From the NCBI GenBank assembly GCA_038093975.1, contig JBBPTG010000041.1:62001-126000 (forward strand): 64,000 nucleotides of DNA, written 5' to 3'. The translations under genes were made by a program, and so were the position numbers. Positions 1 to 9,931 of this stretch are shown piece after piece. This DNA comes from Chalciporus piperatus (lineage: Eukaryota; Basidiomycota; Agaricomycetes; Boletales; Boletaceae). Numbering within the stretch: the first letter of the stretch is position 1; each line of letters begins with the position of its first letter. The notes under the pieces are model-generated. The model did not search any database and was not told the origin of the DNA. It worked only from the letters and a program-made list of their open reading frames with translations.

Positions 1-700
1 CGATTGTGGTGATTGACTCATAATGAATAATGTTTTTCGGGTCAGAGCTCAGGGCTCATAACCTTTCGTAGAACGAGGATAGAAATAGTGAGCGCAGTGG
101 TGACCTTACAACACACGAGAGCGAGCCCTTCGATGAGGGCCGGGGACGAGTGTGATATTATTAATCCCCTGATACAGGTCGAGATTATATATACAGTGAA
201 TTGCGAATCCATGGAGTCAGATTTATCATCCTCCCTCGGCATCATATATGGCCGAGCGTAGCTTGTATCTGTTTACCCTACTACGCAACAGTCGTAGTTC
301 GACACAGACAACTTGAATGAGAATCGAATCTTGCCTATCCGATTCCTCAACTACTCCCTGATTTGGAGGTCTGCTAACGCACGCAAAGAATCTGAAGGCA
401 GGCATGTTCGCCACAGTCATCCTCACCTCCCAGAAAATGACGTAGTCATCCCCGGTCGGGAAAGACACCGGGTTGGGACAATGAAACTCCGGTTGTGAGG
501 GAAGGAGACGGAGAAGAGTTTCAACCAAGACACGTTAAAGTCGGTTCTAGTAGCATTTGGCTTGTCGTAGTCTGTGAAAGCGAAAATAACATCCTCTGGC
601 CAGACCACGACGGTTACGGGTAAAGTGCGCAAAGTCCCCATTCCGATAATTCCGACGACCCACTAACAAGCTTGTCATAACTTCGTAACTACCACGGATG
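1..700. other. No recognisable gene
   Basis: Short open frames on both strands (for example minus 423-641 and 226-528) show no family signature that I recognise. They lack an intron pattern joining them into one convincing protein. A degraded or lineage-specific multi-exon minus-strand gene is possible, but I see nothing firm here. Confidence 0.4.
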
Positions 701-701
701 A

Positions 702-1225
702 TCATACAACGGCAGAGAGCTCTAAGATATCCTGGGCTGCAGGGCGTGAGGGTGGGTGGTTGGAAATGCCAGCATTGCTGGAGGAGGGTGGATTGTTTCG
801 AGGTAGAGCCTGATCAACAGGGATGTTGTCTCGCTCTCGTGCCGGGGACGCTCGAGGGCGCCGACGGGACAAGAACCCACAACATCCGATGTCGTTGACT
901 TCTGGTTCCGCGATCGAGTCGTTGTCGCTCTCTTCGCTGCTCTCTCCGGAAGCGGACTCCTCGATGACCACGAGAGGAGGGGTGGGTGCTGAGTCAGAAG
1001 GGGTGGAAGGGTCGTTGCTGATGGTGGACCTTGAAGCAACCTGTGTACCCTATCCGAAACAGACTTATTCAGTACGTGTGATGAAAACGGGGGTGATTGG
1101 CTTACTGGTTCCGCCCGTCCCATGTATATTGGGTGCGAGCGATCAAGTACAAATCGGGGCAACATGTTCCACAATCTCCAGGAGAACATTCGGCGCTGTA
1201 CCCGGGGCGGGGGATCGGATGAATT
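702..1225 (-). CDS. Uncharacterised acidic, Pro/Ser-rich C-terminal coding segment
   Basis: I do not recognise this protein. The minus strand carries an open stretch of about 89 residues ending at a TGA at 702-704. It has an acidic block (repeated E/S/D) followed by Arg/Pro-rich sequence, which reads like a disordered cytoplasmic tail. A GT-AG intron at roughly 1049-1108 would join it in frame to an upstream exon containing RLWNMLPRFVLD. The 5' end is not resolved and no start codon can be chosen. It could be the tail of a membrane protein or a chance open frame. The overlapping plus-strand frame 823-1293 has no better claim. Confidence 0.28.
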
Positions 1226-1495
1226 CATTCTTGAATGGGCTTGAAGCGGACGGGGGCGACGTGATGCAGGCGCCTACAAAATGCCGGAATTAGGCGTCAA
1301 TGTCTGGCAATAGAGCAATGAAACGTACATCGAGGAAATCGAAGTCAGATTCACGAGCGATATTTGAGGGAACGTCGGGTGAAACCACTGCTGATTGCTA
1401 CGCATATGGTGTGTCAGAAATGCAGGAACAGTAGACACTGAGAGCTAGCACGCACATCAAGGAGGGGATCAGGGGTCTGCAACATCAATGTCAGT

Positions 1496-2509
1496 TTATG
1501 AAAATAACCATTGAATGAACAGTGGAACCTTTCGATTGTTATTGTCCCACCACGGGACACGCCAAGCTAAGATGTTCCCCCCTTTCCCACTGCATGCAAC
1601 AAATTCCCCAGAACGAGAAAACGCAACTGCCGACACGTCTGAACCATGGTCGAGTGGCCCTCCGACAGGCAAGCGCGATCCCACGTTCCAAAGAATGACC
1701 GTGTTGTCATACGATCCGCTGGCAAGCCATTTGCCATCGGGAGAGAGGGACAGACACACTATTGTGTCGCGATGGGAGTGTTTTAGTTCATCGATGACCT
1801 TGCCCGTGCTCGAATCAAATGAACGGATCCGACTGTCCCCACAGGCAACGAAAAGTCGGTCAGATTGCTCAGATGACCAAACAACAGCAAATAACCCGCG
1901 AAAATCAGCGACACCGAGTGGTCCAAAGATTATTTCGCCACTTGCCGCATCAAGAACGAGGATCCAGCAGTCGTATGCTATTGCGAGTTTATCGCCTTCG
2001 GGAGAGAAACAAGCCGAGTTGGAATACCGTAACTCTCTGCTGGAGTCGTGGCTGATGAAATTTCTGATTCGCATGGTCCCCGCCATCTCCCATATGACGA
2101 CCCCTTTGTCGTGATAGCTCGCGAGGAGCTCTTCATTTTGAGACAAAGCCATGCACCAAGCAAAACCATATTCCTCGGTCGACCACGGGCCGTTAGTGAG
2201 TTCGTCCGTGTCCGTGTTCCATACCCTCAGACGTTTATCCAGCTGTGAGCATGAAATAATCCGCCCATCTTCTGTGGTGATGACCCCACGCACCCAACCC
2301 TGGTGCACCATCGAGCTACCCTCTTGCGTGCCGGTCGTCAAATTCCATATCCGCAAGGTGCAATCGTCCGAGCCCGCAACGACCCGGCCATCGGAAAGCC
2401 ATGCTATACAACTTGTCCACTCTTTTTCAAGTTCTTTAGGACCTTGTATGGTGAACGTTGGGCCTAGACTTTTCTCTGCAGGTTCAAGTGCGTTGTCCGA
2501 GTCTGTCAT
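1496..2509 (-). CDS. WD40-repeat protein (single seven-bladed propeller)
   Basis: Intronless 337-residue protein made almost entirely of seven WD40-like repeats. Recognisable repeat ends are LRIWNL, LRVWNT, VVIWEM, ILVLDA, IRSFDS, VILWNV and ILAWRV, spaced about 40 residues apart. That is enough for one closed beta-propeller, a scaffold for protein-protein contacts. Repeats 4 and 5 are degenerate (D for W at the end). There is no N-terminal NACHT or other effector domain, although many fungal WD40 relatives of this look are the C-terminal halves of STAND proteins, so this could be a stand-alone or detached sensor module. The start is the first Met in the frame, and an N-terminal acidic tail of about 25 residues precedes the first blade. 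Partner and pathway cannot be inferred. Confidence 0.85.
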   Translation of the reverse strand: MTDSDNALEPAEKSLGPTFTIQGPKELEKEWTSCIAWLSDGRVVAGSDDCTLRIWNLTTGTQEGSSMVHQGWVRGVITTEDGRIISCSQLDKRLRVWNTDTDELTNGPWSTEEYGFAWCMALSQNEELLASYHDKGVVIWEMAGTMRIRNFISHDSSRELRYSNSACFSPEGDKLAIAYDCWILVLDAASGEIIFGPLGVADFRGLFAVVWSSEQSDRLFVACGDSRIRSFDSSTGKVIDELKHSHRDTIVCLSLSPDGKWLASGSYDNTVILWNVGSRLPVGGPLDHGSDVSAVAFSRSGEFVACSGKGGNILAWRVPWWDNNNRKVPLFIQWLFS

Positions 2510-2940
2510 AGTCGTAGGTCTGAGGAGAAATGAGTAAAAGCGGAGGAGATGAAGACACAGGACGAACCTTCAACCTGCAGGACAGAGCGATGATCGATTG
2601 ATCGATGAGCGTGGCAGACGAAAATTGCACTGTGTACTTGTTGTAGACATCAGTGGGTCCATCCCGCGTAGATATTTCAAACCCAATTGATTGTGCTTAG
2701 CGCCGCGTGCCAAACGCAGCTCGAAGCATGAATCCAAAGTTATAACGGATAGGTTACCAGTCTACCTCAGTAACATTCGAGCTTTCGAGGAAATGAAAAT
2801 TCCCCATTGCATTCCAATAGAATGCTGTCGTAAATCGTTCCGCATTACCACCCCCGGGCCGTTGGAGACTCGAGTTCAACTTCAAATCGCAATAAAACAT
2901 CGAGCAGCCTCATATACGCATACATGCTTGCATTACACGA

Positions 2941-3138
2941 CCTCTGATAGGGCTTGATCAACAACTGGAGCTGCAGCGCATCCGTCGGGTCGTTCTTCGA
3001 CACAGGCCTTTGCACGATTGTCGGGTTTTTGCCGATCTCACTCGCTGGGACGGCGAGTCGGGATTCGAAGGCGCGGACGAGGGTGAACAAGAGGGCTTTC
3101 GTTCTGGAGGGAGTGTTGTGGTTCGCGATGAAAAGGGA
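2941..3138 (-). pseudogene. Cytochrome P450 C-terminal fragment
   Basis: Reading the minus strand gives NTPSRTKALLFTLVRAFES, then a stretch with TIVQRP and LLIKPY. This matches the last ~60 residues of basidiomycete P450s, after the haem-binding loop, where a conserved LL(F)xLVR.FEF segment and a Pro-rich C-terminal strand end the protein. The haem-Cys motif, the ExxR helix and everything upstream are absent. The fragment is abutted directly by the NUG1-like pseudogene and cannot encode a working enzyme. No intact P450 is present in the window, so the donor gene lies elsewhere. Confidence 0.65.
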
Positions 3139-3149
3139 CTGACGGCATG

Positions 3150-3690
3150 GAGGGGACGCTTACTCAACGCTCCACGAAACTCGAGCGTGTTCGAGAAATC
3201 GGCGAGGTTGTATCATCGCCCGAGCTGTTCGGACAAGTATTTATTCCACTATGCAACCGTGCCGGTTCGCGTCATCAAGTCGACCGTGGTTTTGAATCAG
3301 TGAGTAACTTGGCGCACCGACGGCGATCGGATCATAGGCTTCCTCGACTTTGACGGCCTTCCGAAGTAATACACTACCCTCCTCGTCTTCGTCTTCGTCG
3401 AACGGACTCCTGGTAAATCGATGCCCTTGAGACCGTGCTCCAGTTGGACGGTTTGTAGGTCCTTGGTATGTCCATGCTGAGCGCTGAGCCGCGACAGCGC
3501 AGGCCTCGTCGAGGGAAAAGTAAAGCTATCGTAGGTTCCATACACATATGAGAGTCAGAACGAACCTTTGATCATTCCGATCAAACTACTCTTGCCGATG
3601 TTGAGGAAACTGACTACACCGACGGTGACGGTTTGCGCAGCGCTCGGTTTGTACGCTTTCCGTAGACGGAGAAGAGCAGGACTGATCGCA
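3150..3690 (-). pseudogene. NUG1/GNL3-like nucleolar GTPase fragment
   Basis: Frames on the minus strand, taken in order, read RKAYKPSAAQTVTVGVVSFL, then a P-loop NIGKSSLIGMIK, a plausible intron donor, then GHTKDLQTVQLEHGLKGID, LPGV, FDEDEDEEGSVLLRKAVKV, DPIAVG and finally a YNLADFSNTLEF block. This is the order of the circularly permuted GTPase core of the NUG1/Grn1/GNL3 family (ribosome export): G1, then the switch region ending in DxPGV, then an acidic loop. It is broken by at least two frameshifts and stop codons (one before YNLADF), and the N-terminal basic region and G4 motif are missing. It joins the P450 fragment without a spacer, so this is a chimera of two dead fragments. Confidence 0.7.
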
Positions 3691-3699
3691 GATGACAGA

Positions 3700-4044
3700 T
3701 TTGATCGTTGATTGGCAGGCGCTGATCGGAATGGAAGCGTCGGTGCATACTAGTGCCAAAGGTACCTCAACCACTGCTGCGCATTCTCCCTCGGGACGAG
3801 ATCTAGTAAATCACGGTTCTGCTCCCAAACGACGCCCATGTGCACGTGCGTGAAAGAAGGGGAATCGACCACGCACCTATTTTATATAGAACGAACACGA
3901 GCTTCTTACCCTCACTCTCCCGTCTCTCACCTCCTCGCAGCCCTCTGGATCTCGCGCGTCGGGCACGAGAATGACGACGTCGCTTGCGTCGATGACTATG
4001 TGGAGTGCGCGGACGTACTAGCGTCGTCGGAGGTATTCTTTCGT
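3700..4044. other. No gene seen
   Basis: Between the NUG1-like fragment and the first SPC19-like fragment I find only short unrelated open frames. The frame 3838-4152 on the plus strand is a shadow overlapping the SPC19 remnant. Confidence 0.4.
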
Positions 4045-4349
4045 TGTCTGAGCTGGACGGGTCGGAGGATCATGATGGAGATCGGAGGTTCCGTTACAGC
4101 GCAGCTGCTTCCAAGCCTCGTGCGCCTGGTTGGGGTGAGCGGTCATTGTTAGGACTACAACGCATATAGGCAGTGTATGCGCTGTATAATACCTCCTCGT
4201 ACTAACAACTTTCCATCGCAAGCACACAGTCTCGCAAATTTGGAGGGCAGACTGTATTTGCATTTCCACGATCCAACATGGATGCATGCCCCCGCAAGGA
4301 CGGATTTCCTTGATCTGCGGAGTTCTGACAGACACTTCCGAGTCATCAC
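4045..4349 (-). pseudogene. Decayed partial copy 1 of DASH subunit SPC19
   Basis: Minus-strand remnants align with exons 1 and 2 of the intact SPC19 at 54390-55074. The decayed start reads MTRKCLSELRRSRKSVLAG against MKRLSALPRPRESVFAG in the intact gene. A CPPNLREC-like stretch has become SLPSKFARLC, and after the intron position an AHEA.QLR.NGTSDL block matches AHEAQQLLRNGTFDL. Frameshifts, substitutions and loss of exons 3-4 show it is dead. It is followed on the plus strand by a lectin 3' remnant, the same neighbour order as at 10.6-12.5 kb, so both belong to one duplicated block. Confidence 0.7.
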
Positions 4350-4387
4350 TGGTCAAGGGGCAGTATTCCGCCGGCGGTAATGAAGCC

Positions 4388-5060
4388 TAGATCGAAGTCA
4401 AGTACACGGTTGCTGAGGGCAACAACAGTCATCATTGGATGAGTGCGTACTGCATTTAGTTGTCGGCGAGTTATACATCACTAGCAAGCGAGTTTAGCAG
4501 GGGAAACGGTACCAAGTTCGAGAATCGGTTGACAGAGTGTGTCATGTTTATGTATTGCGACTTGTAGTGTCATCATCAGTAATGTCTGTGGGAGGCAGTC
4601 ATCACGAGAAAAATGGAGGAGAGTCTGGCGCAGCAACCAGTCGGCATTTCAACATCTCCTCCAGGTCGGTTTGTCGGATCCGCTCATCAGCGAGCGCAAC
4701 CGAGAGACGACGGTTCCTGAAGGATCATATCGAGGACGTCATCGACGACTCCGTTGAACGTGGAAGCTGCAAGCTACGCCATCGTCAACAGTTCACGGTC
4801 CGGGACATGGCCTCGAGGGATGAATCGATTATCTTCCATCTGCTGGTCAAAGCCACTGAAGGAAAACACAATCCTTTACGAGTGCTCTGTCTGGTCCTCG
4901 CGGGTTCTCGGAACGCGTATCGCCAAGGTAAAGGCAGATGTCATTTGTCGCAGGCTAAAACACAGAGGAAATGTACAAGCTCTATTGGCACAGATTGGTA
5001 CACCAGCGATGCTCGTGGCAATCCAGGGCAAAATATAGCCACGTTCGACGATATACACGC
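4388..5060 (+). repeat. Duplicated block: lectin 3' remnant plus downstream spacer
   Basis: Positions about 4393-4440 keep the last codons of the fruit-body lectin gene (VKYTVAEGNN..., compare VKYTAAEGNN at the end of the intact gene) but with an internal deletion, so no lectin is encoded. The following ~600 bp match 12000-12530 downstream of the intact lectin, including shared strings such as ATCACGAGAAAAATGGAGG and GACATGGCCTCGAGG. The plus-strand open frames here (4537-5151 and others) run through this non-coding duplicate and are not credible genes. Confidence 0.65.
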
Positions 5061-5251
5061 TTGTGGTCTGCCCAAGCCGGAAAAGGAGAAAGTGGTGATG
5101 ATGGGGATAGAAAACTGGGTGCCATCACGACAGGACGCATGTCAGTGTTGAAAGAAGGGGGGGACGTAATCGTACGCGTCATGTGTTGCGGGGTGAGGTC
5201 CGCGAGGATGGGGCGGTTTGCGAGGTGTCGACTCTCGTGGCGAGATTATGA

Positions 5252-5401
5252 ACTGTCCCTTGCTGATACAAGGCCTGTTTAGTCCTGTGCGCACAGCGAA
5301 ACCGTCGACGTGATCGAGTGTGGTAGATGATGGCACCGATGTGTTCGATGGATTTGTTGATCGCGAGACGCTACTTGGGTGCGACACCCCAACTACATGG
5401 T
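5252..5401. repeat. Inverted copy of 14880-15030
   Basis: The reverse complement of this ~150-bp segment is almost identical to 14880-15030 (shared CATCGAACACATC, CGATCACGTCGACGG, CAAGGGACAGT). A more diverged copy lies at 9776-9850. In each case it flanks the 5' side of a CR gene (A, C and B respectively), which shows that the three CR genes were copied with their upstream DNA. I see no coding function in it. Confidence 0.75.
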
Positions 5402-5525
5402 GGTCACTGGTAGGAGAAATATAGTCAGCAGACGTTGGATTGCGATCCAGAATGCGCGTAAACGGAAACTTGGTTTGGGTGACCGGTGAGCGCTTGAACT
5501 TCAGCCTCGGCGATCAACGGATGGC

Positions 5526-5543
5526 TGACGTCAGCTGACGTCA
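5526..5543. promoter_or_regulatory. Two CRE/ATF-type palindromes upstream of CR-A
   Basis: Two perfect TGACGTCA palindromes at 5526-5533 and 5536-5543 are phased by 10 bp, one helical turn, about 165-180 bp before the CR-A start codon. TGACGTCA is the known consensus for CREB/ATF-type bZIP factors. The equivalent upstream sequences of CR-B and CR-C lack it, so this would be specific to copy A. Function is inferred only. Confidence 0.4.
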
Positions 5544-5707
5544 CTGCCAGTCGGCGCTTCAGCTTGGATTGCGGCCCCTCTTCTCAAACCAGCGACGGAC
5601 AACGTTACTACTGACGCCCCTCCCTCGAGCCAACCTTTCCCCAGAGTTGACAGACACCGACACTGAAATGGCCAACGTTACTTCTGACGACTCCGGTGAG
5701 CGCACTC

Positions 5708-7088
5708 ATGGTTCAGTCTATTTTAGTCACTGACAGTGATGATGCAGCGTCTGCCGATTGGACGTGGGACGAGCGCAATCGTTGGGAGGAAGCTGCTCCT
5801 CACTGGCAACGGTTCGCAAGGAAGTGGCGCAATGTCGGGGAAGAGGCCCTCCATCCACAATCCCGAGTCCTCGATCTTGGTCCTGACACGCCGCCCACTG
5901 GCACCGTCGGTATCACTAATCTATACATTCGCAAGTGCTATGAGGAGGGTGTGAAGCTGGTCCGGCAGCGGGCTATGGCCACTCCTCACATGGGAGCGAT
6001 TTTCACGGGTCAACCTGGTACAGGTACGACATTCCAACCCTATTTCTGCTCATCCCGTCTGAGGCCTGTTTGCAGGGAAGACTGTCTTCCTATGGTACCT
6101 CCTCGTCTGTCTCCTGCAAGCGAAGGAAGTCGTCCTATTGCATGCAGATGGCACGCAGTCCCTGCTCTTCTACCATGACACTGTCTACTCTGCCTCAAGA
6201 GAAAAAAGTGCTAGTATCCTTCCCATCCCCAACCCGTCTTCCGGTTCGAGTTCACGTCCAGTCATTTTCTCACTATTCGACATTGGTGCGAAGGAACAAC
6301 ACCCACAAGCTGCGACTATGTCTCAGTGTTTCGTGGTCCAGGCTCCATTTCCGAATGAGGACCTTTACAAGGAATGGCGGAAGCAGCGACTCCCCGTTTT
6401 TACTGGGTTCCCGCTATGGACCTACGAGGAGCTCGCAGATTAGTAAGGTATTATGTGATAGGCGGATTCCTGATATCTGATGTATTCGCAATGCAGCACA
6501 TCACACGATGACATCCTACCCAAGGTCAAGGAGCGCTTGAAAGCTGCAATCGCGCACTGGTCGGTCACTCCGGAGTCGGAAGCATCGGCCTTCCCCGGTG
6601 TCTTGGAATTTCTCAAGGCAAACAACGGGGAGGACCCGGAGGACGCACCCGAATCAGCCGAACAGGCGTTCGACATCCTCTTGGATGCTCTCATTACACG
6701 CTTCGGACCCATCCCTCGAGATATATTTCTTGCGATGGACGACTTCCATGAGCAAGAGGTGTGTCACGAGAGTGCACTCAGGATTGGATTCGACGAGCTG
6801 GTTAAGGTTGTGTGGGAGCTATCTGTCAACAAGACGTTTTCACCCACGAGTAGCGCCGACTGCATCGTCGCTCTCGACTGCCGCAGGGACGGGCGCGTGA
6901 CGACGTGGCAAGTCCAGTTCAAGTCTGTCTACGTCGGGAGGCGGCTCGCGGATCGACTTCACGTCGAGCAACAGCGCGAAGGGCGCAAGTTGATTTCATA
7001 CTTTTCTTCGGTGCCCGAGGCCAAAAGCCTTGCAGGACAACTCTTCGAGCCATATGTTCACGCTCAACTGGTGTCGGGAAAATCCTAA
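5708..7088 (+). CDS. CR-A: Crinkler/RHS-like P-loop protein, C-terminally truncated
   Basis: Three exons (5708-6023, 6076-6442, 6497-7088) close in frame to 424 residues. The first intron splits the Walker A motif GQPGTGKT after the T, exactly as in CR-B. The family pairs an N-terminal P-loop NTPase with a restriction-endonuclease-fold domain. It is found in oomycete Crinklers, trypanosome RHS proteins and large basidiomycete families, and is thought to derive from transposon-borne nucleases. CR-A keeps the NTPase half and the helix with AGQLFEPYVH, then ends nine residues later, so it lacks the D...Q nuclease core present in CR-B. It is over 90% identical to CR-B by eye and lies tail-to-tail with it. 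An upstream in-frame exon with a 31-nt intron is possible (see findings). It may be a functional NTPase-only variant or a 3'-truncated relic. Confidence 0.7.
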
Positions 7089-7543
7089 ATACAAGGCCCA
7101 TCGATCCCATCCTTGAAACCGAGCGTCCAGTGCCGAGAATTACTTCCCTTGAACATCAGAGGTGACAGCATACCTATTTTCTGGCAGATTGAAGTGGTCC
7201 TCAGCGTCTCCTGGCTTTTCCTCTCTCACAGTTTGTGTGTGATTAGATTCAAGTTCGCACTTGTTCACTTCCTCTCTCCTATCGTGCTGTTGTAAACCAT
7301 GGTCTTCAGATGTTGTGAACTATACTTGACCATCAAGTTGTATGCTCGGTCGGCGGTGCGAGCTGAGAAGCCTGGCATTTGGATATCATCACTCCGCTAC
7401 AGACGGAAGAGTAAATTAACAGAGAGGAAACGTTGTAATTACATAGTACTACATGGACTATCGATACACCAACGATGGGCAAAATATACTATACACGAGC
7501 CATCAAACCCATGCCTGACGAAACGGCTTCAACTTTCGTTACT
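7089..7543. repeat. Spacer between CR-A and CR-B; contains a diverged copy of the lectin-downstream spacer
   Basis: No gene. Positions about 7395-7500 resemble 12430-12540 (shared pattern of a GAG-AGTAAA run, a GATACACCA/GGTACACCA string, then GGCAAA.ATA), which precedes the 3' end of CR-C. The 3' flanks of CR-B and CR-C are therefore also homologous, as the 5' flanks are. Confidence 0.5.
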
Positions 7544-9554
7544 TTAATGGCTTTCGCCAACCGAAAGAAGCTTGGAAAGGTCAGGGGTCTGATGAAGCAC
7601 CAGTCAGCACGACAACCAGAGAAACACAAAAAGTCACGTACCAGAGGAATGTCCAGGACGTAACCATCTCCTCGATGATCATTCTCCGTGTGAGATTCAT
7701 TCCAACCTTTGGGAAGTTTCCACATCGAGCACCCTTCACGATCAGGATGGACCAAGACGTAGTGTACGTTGACCGACGGCTTCAACTTCTTCGCTGGTGG
7801 GGAGGAAGGGGAACTTACTCCCTTGAGCAGCTCCTTGATTTTCTGCATGATCTTGTGGACCACGGCATAACCTCCATGGTCAGCATTCGCGGTCATTTGA
7901 AGGATCCACAGATCTCCAGAGCCGGTAGAGAAGTCGATGTTGACGACAAACGAGTCAAAGAAAGGTAGACTGGACACGTTAGGAATGTAGTACCCGTTGT
8001 TCGAGAGTGTGTCAGGAAGGTTCGCAGAGTCAAAAATAATCTCTGTTCGCTGGATGTTTGAAAATCCAGGAACAATTTCAGCAGAGTCAGGGAGAACAAA
8101 AGTTGGGGATGTGGGGTCGCCACGTATCTCCAGGTTCATCACTTTAAGGGGCCATGTGTCGACATCAGCAACAGCGGTTGCCTCTTCAATGATAGTGTGG
8201 ACATATGGCTCAGAGAGTTGTCCTGCAAGGGCTTTGGCCTCGGGCACCGAAGAGAAGTATGAAATCAACTTGCGCGCTTCGTGCTGTTGCTTGTGGAGTC
8301 GATCCGAGAGCCGCCTCTTGACATAGGAAGATTTTAACCGGACTTGCCACGTCGTCACGTACCTGTCCCTGCGGCAATCGAGAGCGATGATACGGTCGGC
8401 GCTGCTCGTGGGTGAAAATGTGTTCTTGACGGATAGCTCCCACACAACCTTAGCCAGCTCGTCGAATCCAATCCTGAGGGCGCTCTCGTGACGCTCCCCT
8501 TGCCGACGGAAGTTGTCCATCGCAAGAAATATATCCCGGGGGATAGGTCCGAAGCGTGTGATGAGAGCGTCCAAGAGGATGGCGAACGCCTCTTCGGCTG
8601 ATTCGGGTGCGTCCTCCGGGTCCTCCCCGTTGTTTGCCTTGAGAAAGTCCAAGACACCGGGGAAGGCCGATGCTTCCGACTCTGGAGTGACTGACCAGTC
8701 CGCGATTGCAGCTTTCAAGCGCTCCTTGACCTTGGGAAGGATGTCATCGTGTGATGTGCTGCATTGCGAATACATCAGAGGTGAGGAATCCGCCTATCAC
8801 ATAATACCTTACTAGTCTGCGAGCTCCTCATAGGTCCATAGCGGAAACCCAGTAAACTCGGGGAGTCGCTGCTTGTCCCATCCCTTGTACAGGTCCTCGT
8901 TTGGGGATGGAGCCTGGACCACGAAACACTGAGACATAGTCGCAGCTTGTGGGTGTTGTTCCTTCGCACCAATGTCGAAGAGTGAGAAAATGACTGGACG
9001 CGAACTCGAACCAGGAGACGGTTTGGGTTTGGGAAGGGACCCAGCACTTCCTTCTCTTGGAGCAGAGTAGACAGTGTCACGGTAGAAGAGCAGGGACTGC
9101 GTGCCAGGTGCATGCAACAGGACGACTTCCTTCGCCTTCAGGAGACAGACGAGGAGGTACCATAGGAAGACAGTCTTCCCTGAAAACAGGCCTCAGACGG
9201 GATGAGCAGAAATAGGGTTGGAATGTCCGTACCTGTACCAGGTTGACCCGTGAAAATCACTCCCATGTGAGGAGTGGCTATAGCCTGCTGCCGGACCAGC
9301 TTCACACCCTCCTCATAGCACTTGCGAATGTATAGATCAGTGATACCGACGGTGCCAGTGGGCGGCGTGTCAGGACCAAGATCGAGGACTCGGGATTGTG
9401 GACGGAGGGCTTCTTCCTCGACATTGCGCCATTTGCTTGCAAACTGTTGCCATTCGGGCGCAGCTTCCTCCCAATGACGGCGGGCCCAGTCGGTCCACGT
9501 CCAATTGGCAAACGCTGCATCATCACGTTCGGTGACTATAATAGACTGAACCAT
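7544..9554 (-). CDS. CR-B: intact Crinkler/RHS-like P-loop NTPase-nuclease
   Basis: Four exons (9554-9233, 9179-8813, 8758-7642, 7588-7544) close in frame to 616 residues; the last 15 residues come from a small exon after a 53-nt intron. The Walker A motif GQPGTGKT is at residues 103-110, split by intron 1, followed by a hydrophobic strand (VFLWYLLVCLLKAKEVVLL). The C-terminal half carries the restriction-endonuclease-like pattern: Glu413 in AGQLSEPYVH, Asp498 in FFDSFVV and Gln517 in LWILQMT. The usual catalytic Lys is replaced by Thr, so activity is uncertain. Family members are known as effectors or selfish-element-derived nucleases. The start is the first ATG of the conserved frame; an alternative start at 9615 needs a 31-nt intron and adds about 16 residues. 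Tail-to-tail with CR-A. The function in a fungal cell is unknown. Confidence 0.75.
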
Positions 9555-9775
9555 GGGTGAGCTCACCGGAGTCGTCAGAAGAAACGTTGTGCATTTTGGT
9601 GTCGATGTCAGTCATCGTTGGCTCGGGTGTAACTTCGTTGTCAGACTCGAAGAGGGGCCAAACCAAAACAAGGTGACGAATCGGAATCGGAGCTTTGAAC
9701 GCCAAAAACTATTTATCTTCCGTTTGCACGCATTCTCAATTGCAATCCAGATTTTGATTCTTCCACGTCTCACAA

Positions 9776-9850
9776 AAGCAACGAATGCATCGAATACATC
9801 GGTCCTATCATCCACCACACTCGATCAGGTCGACCGACGACGGTTGCGCC
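9776..9850. repeat. Diverged third copy of the CR 5' flank
   Basis: Matches 14930-14990 and the reverse complement of 5285-5370 with about 80% identity by eye (ATCGAATACATCGGTCCTAT against ATCGAACACATCAGTGCCAT). It supports co-duplication of CR genes with their upstream DNA. Confidence 0.55.
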
Positions 9851-9931
9851 GCTGTGTTCTTTCCCCTCTCTTCTGCTTCCACAAAGGCGCGACCCGGGTG
9901 TTGATGTACTCCCGCATACGTGGATCGGTTC

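Noticed and set aside
4537..5151. 204-codon plus-strand open frame
   Set aside because: Lies in the duplicated lectin-downstream spacer; the frame is not preserved in the other copy at 12.0-12.5 kb.
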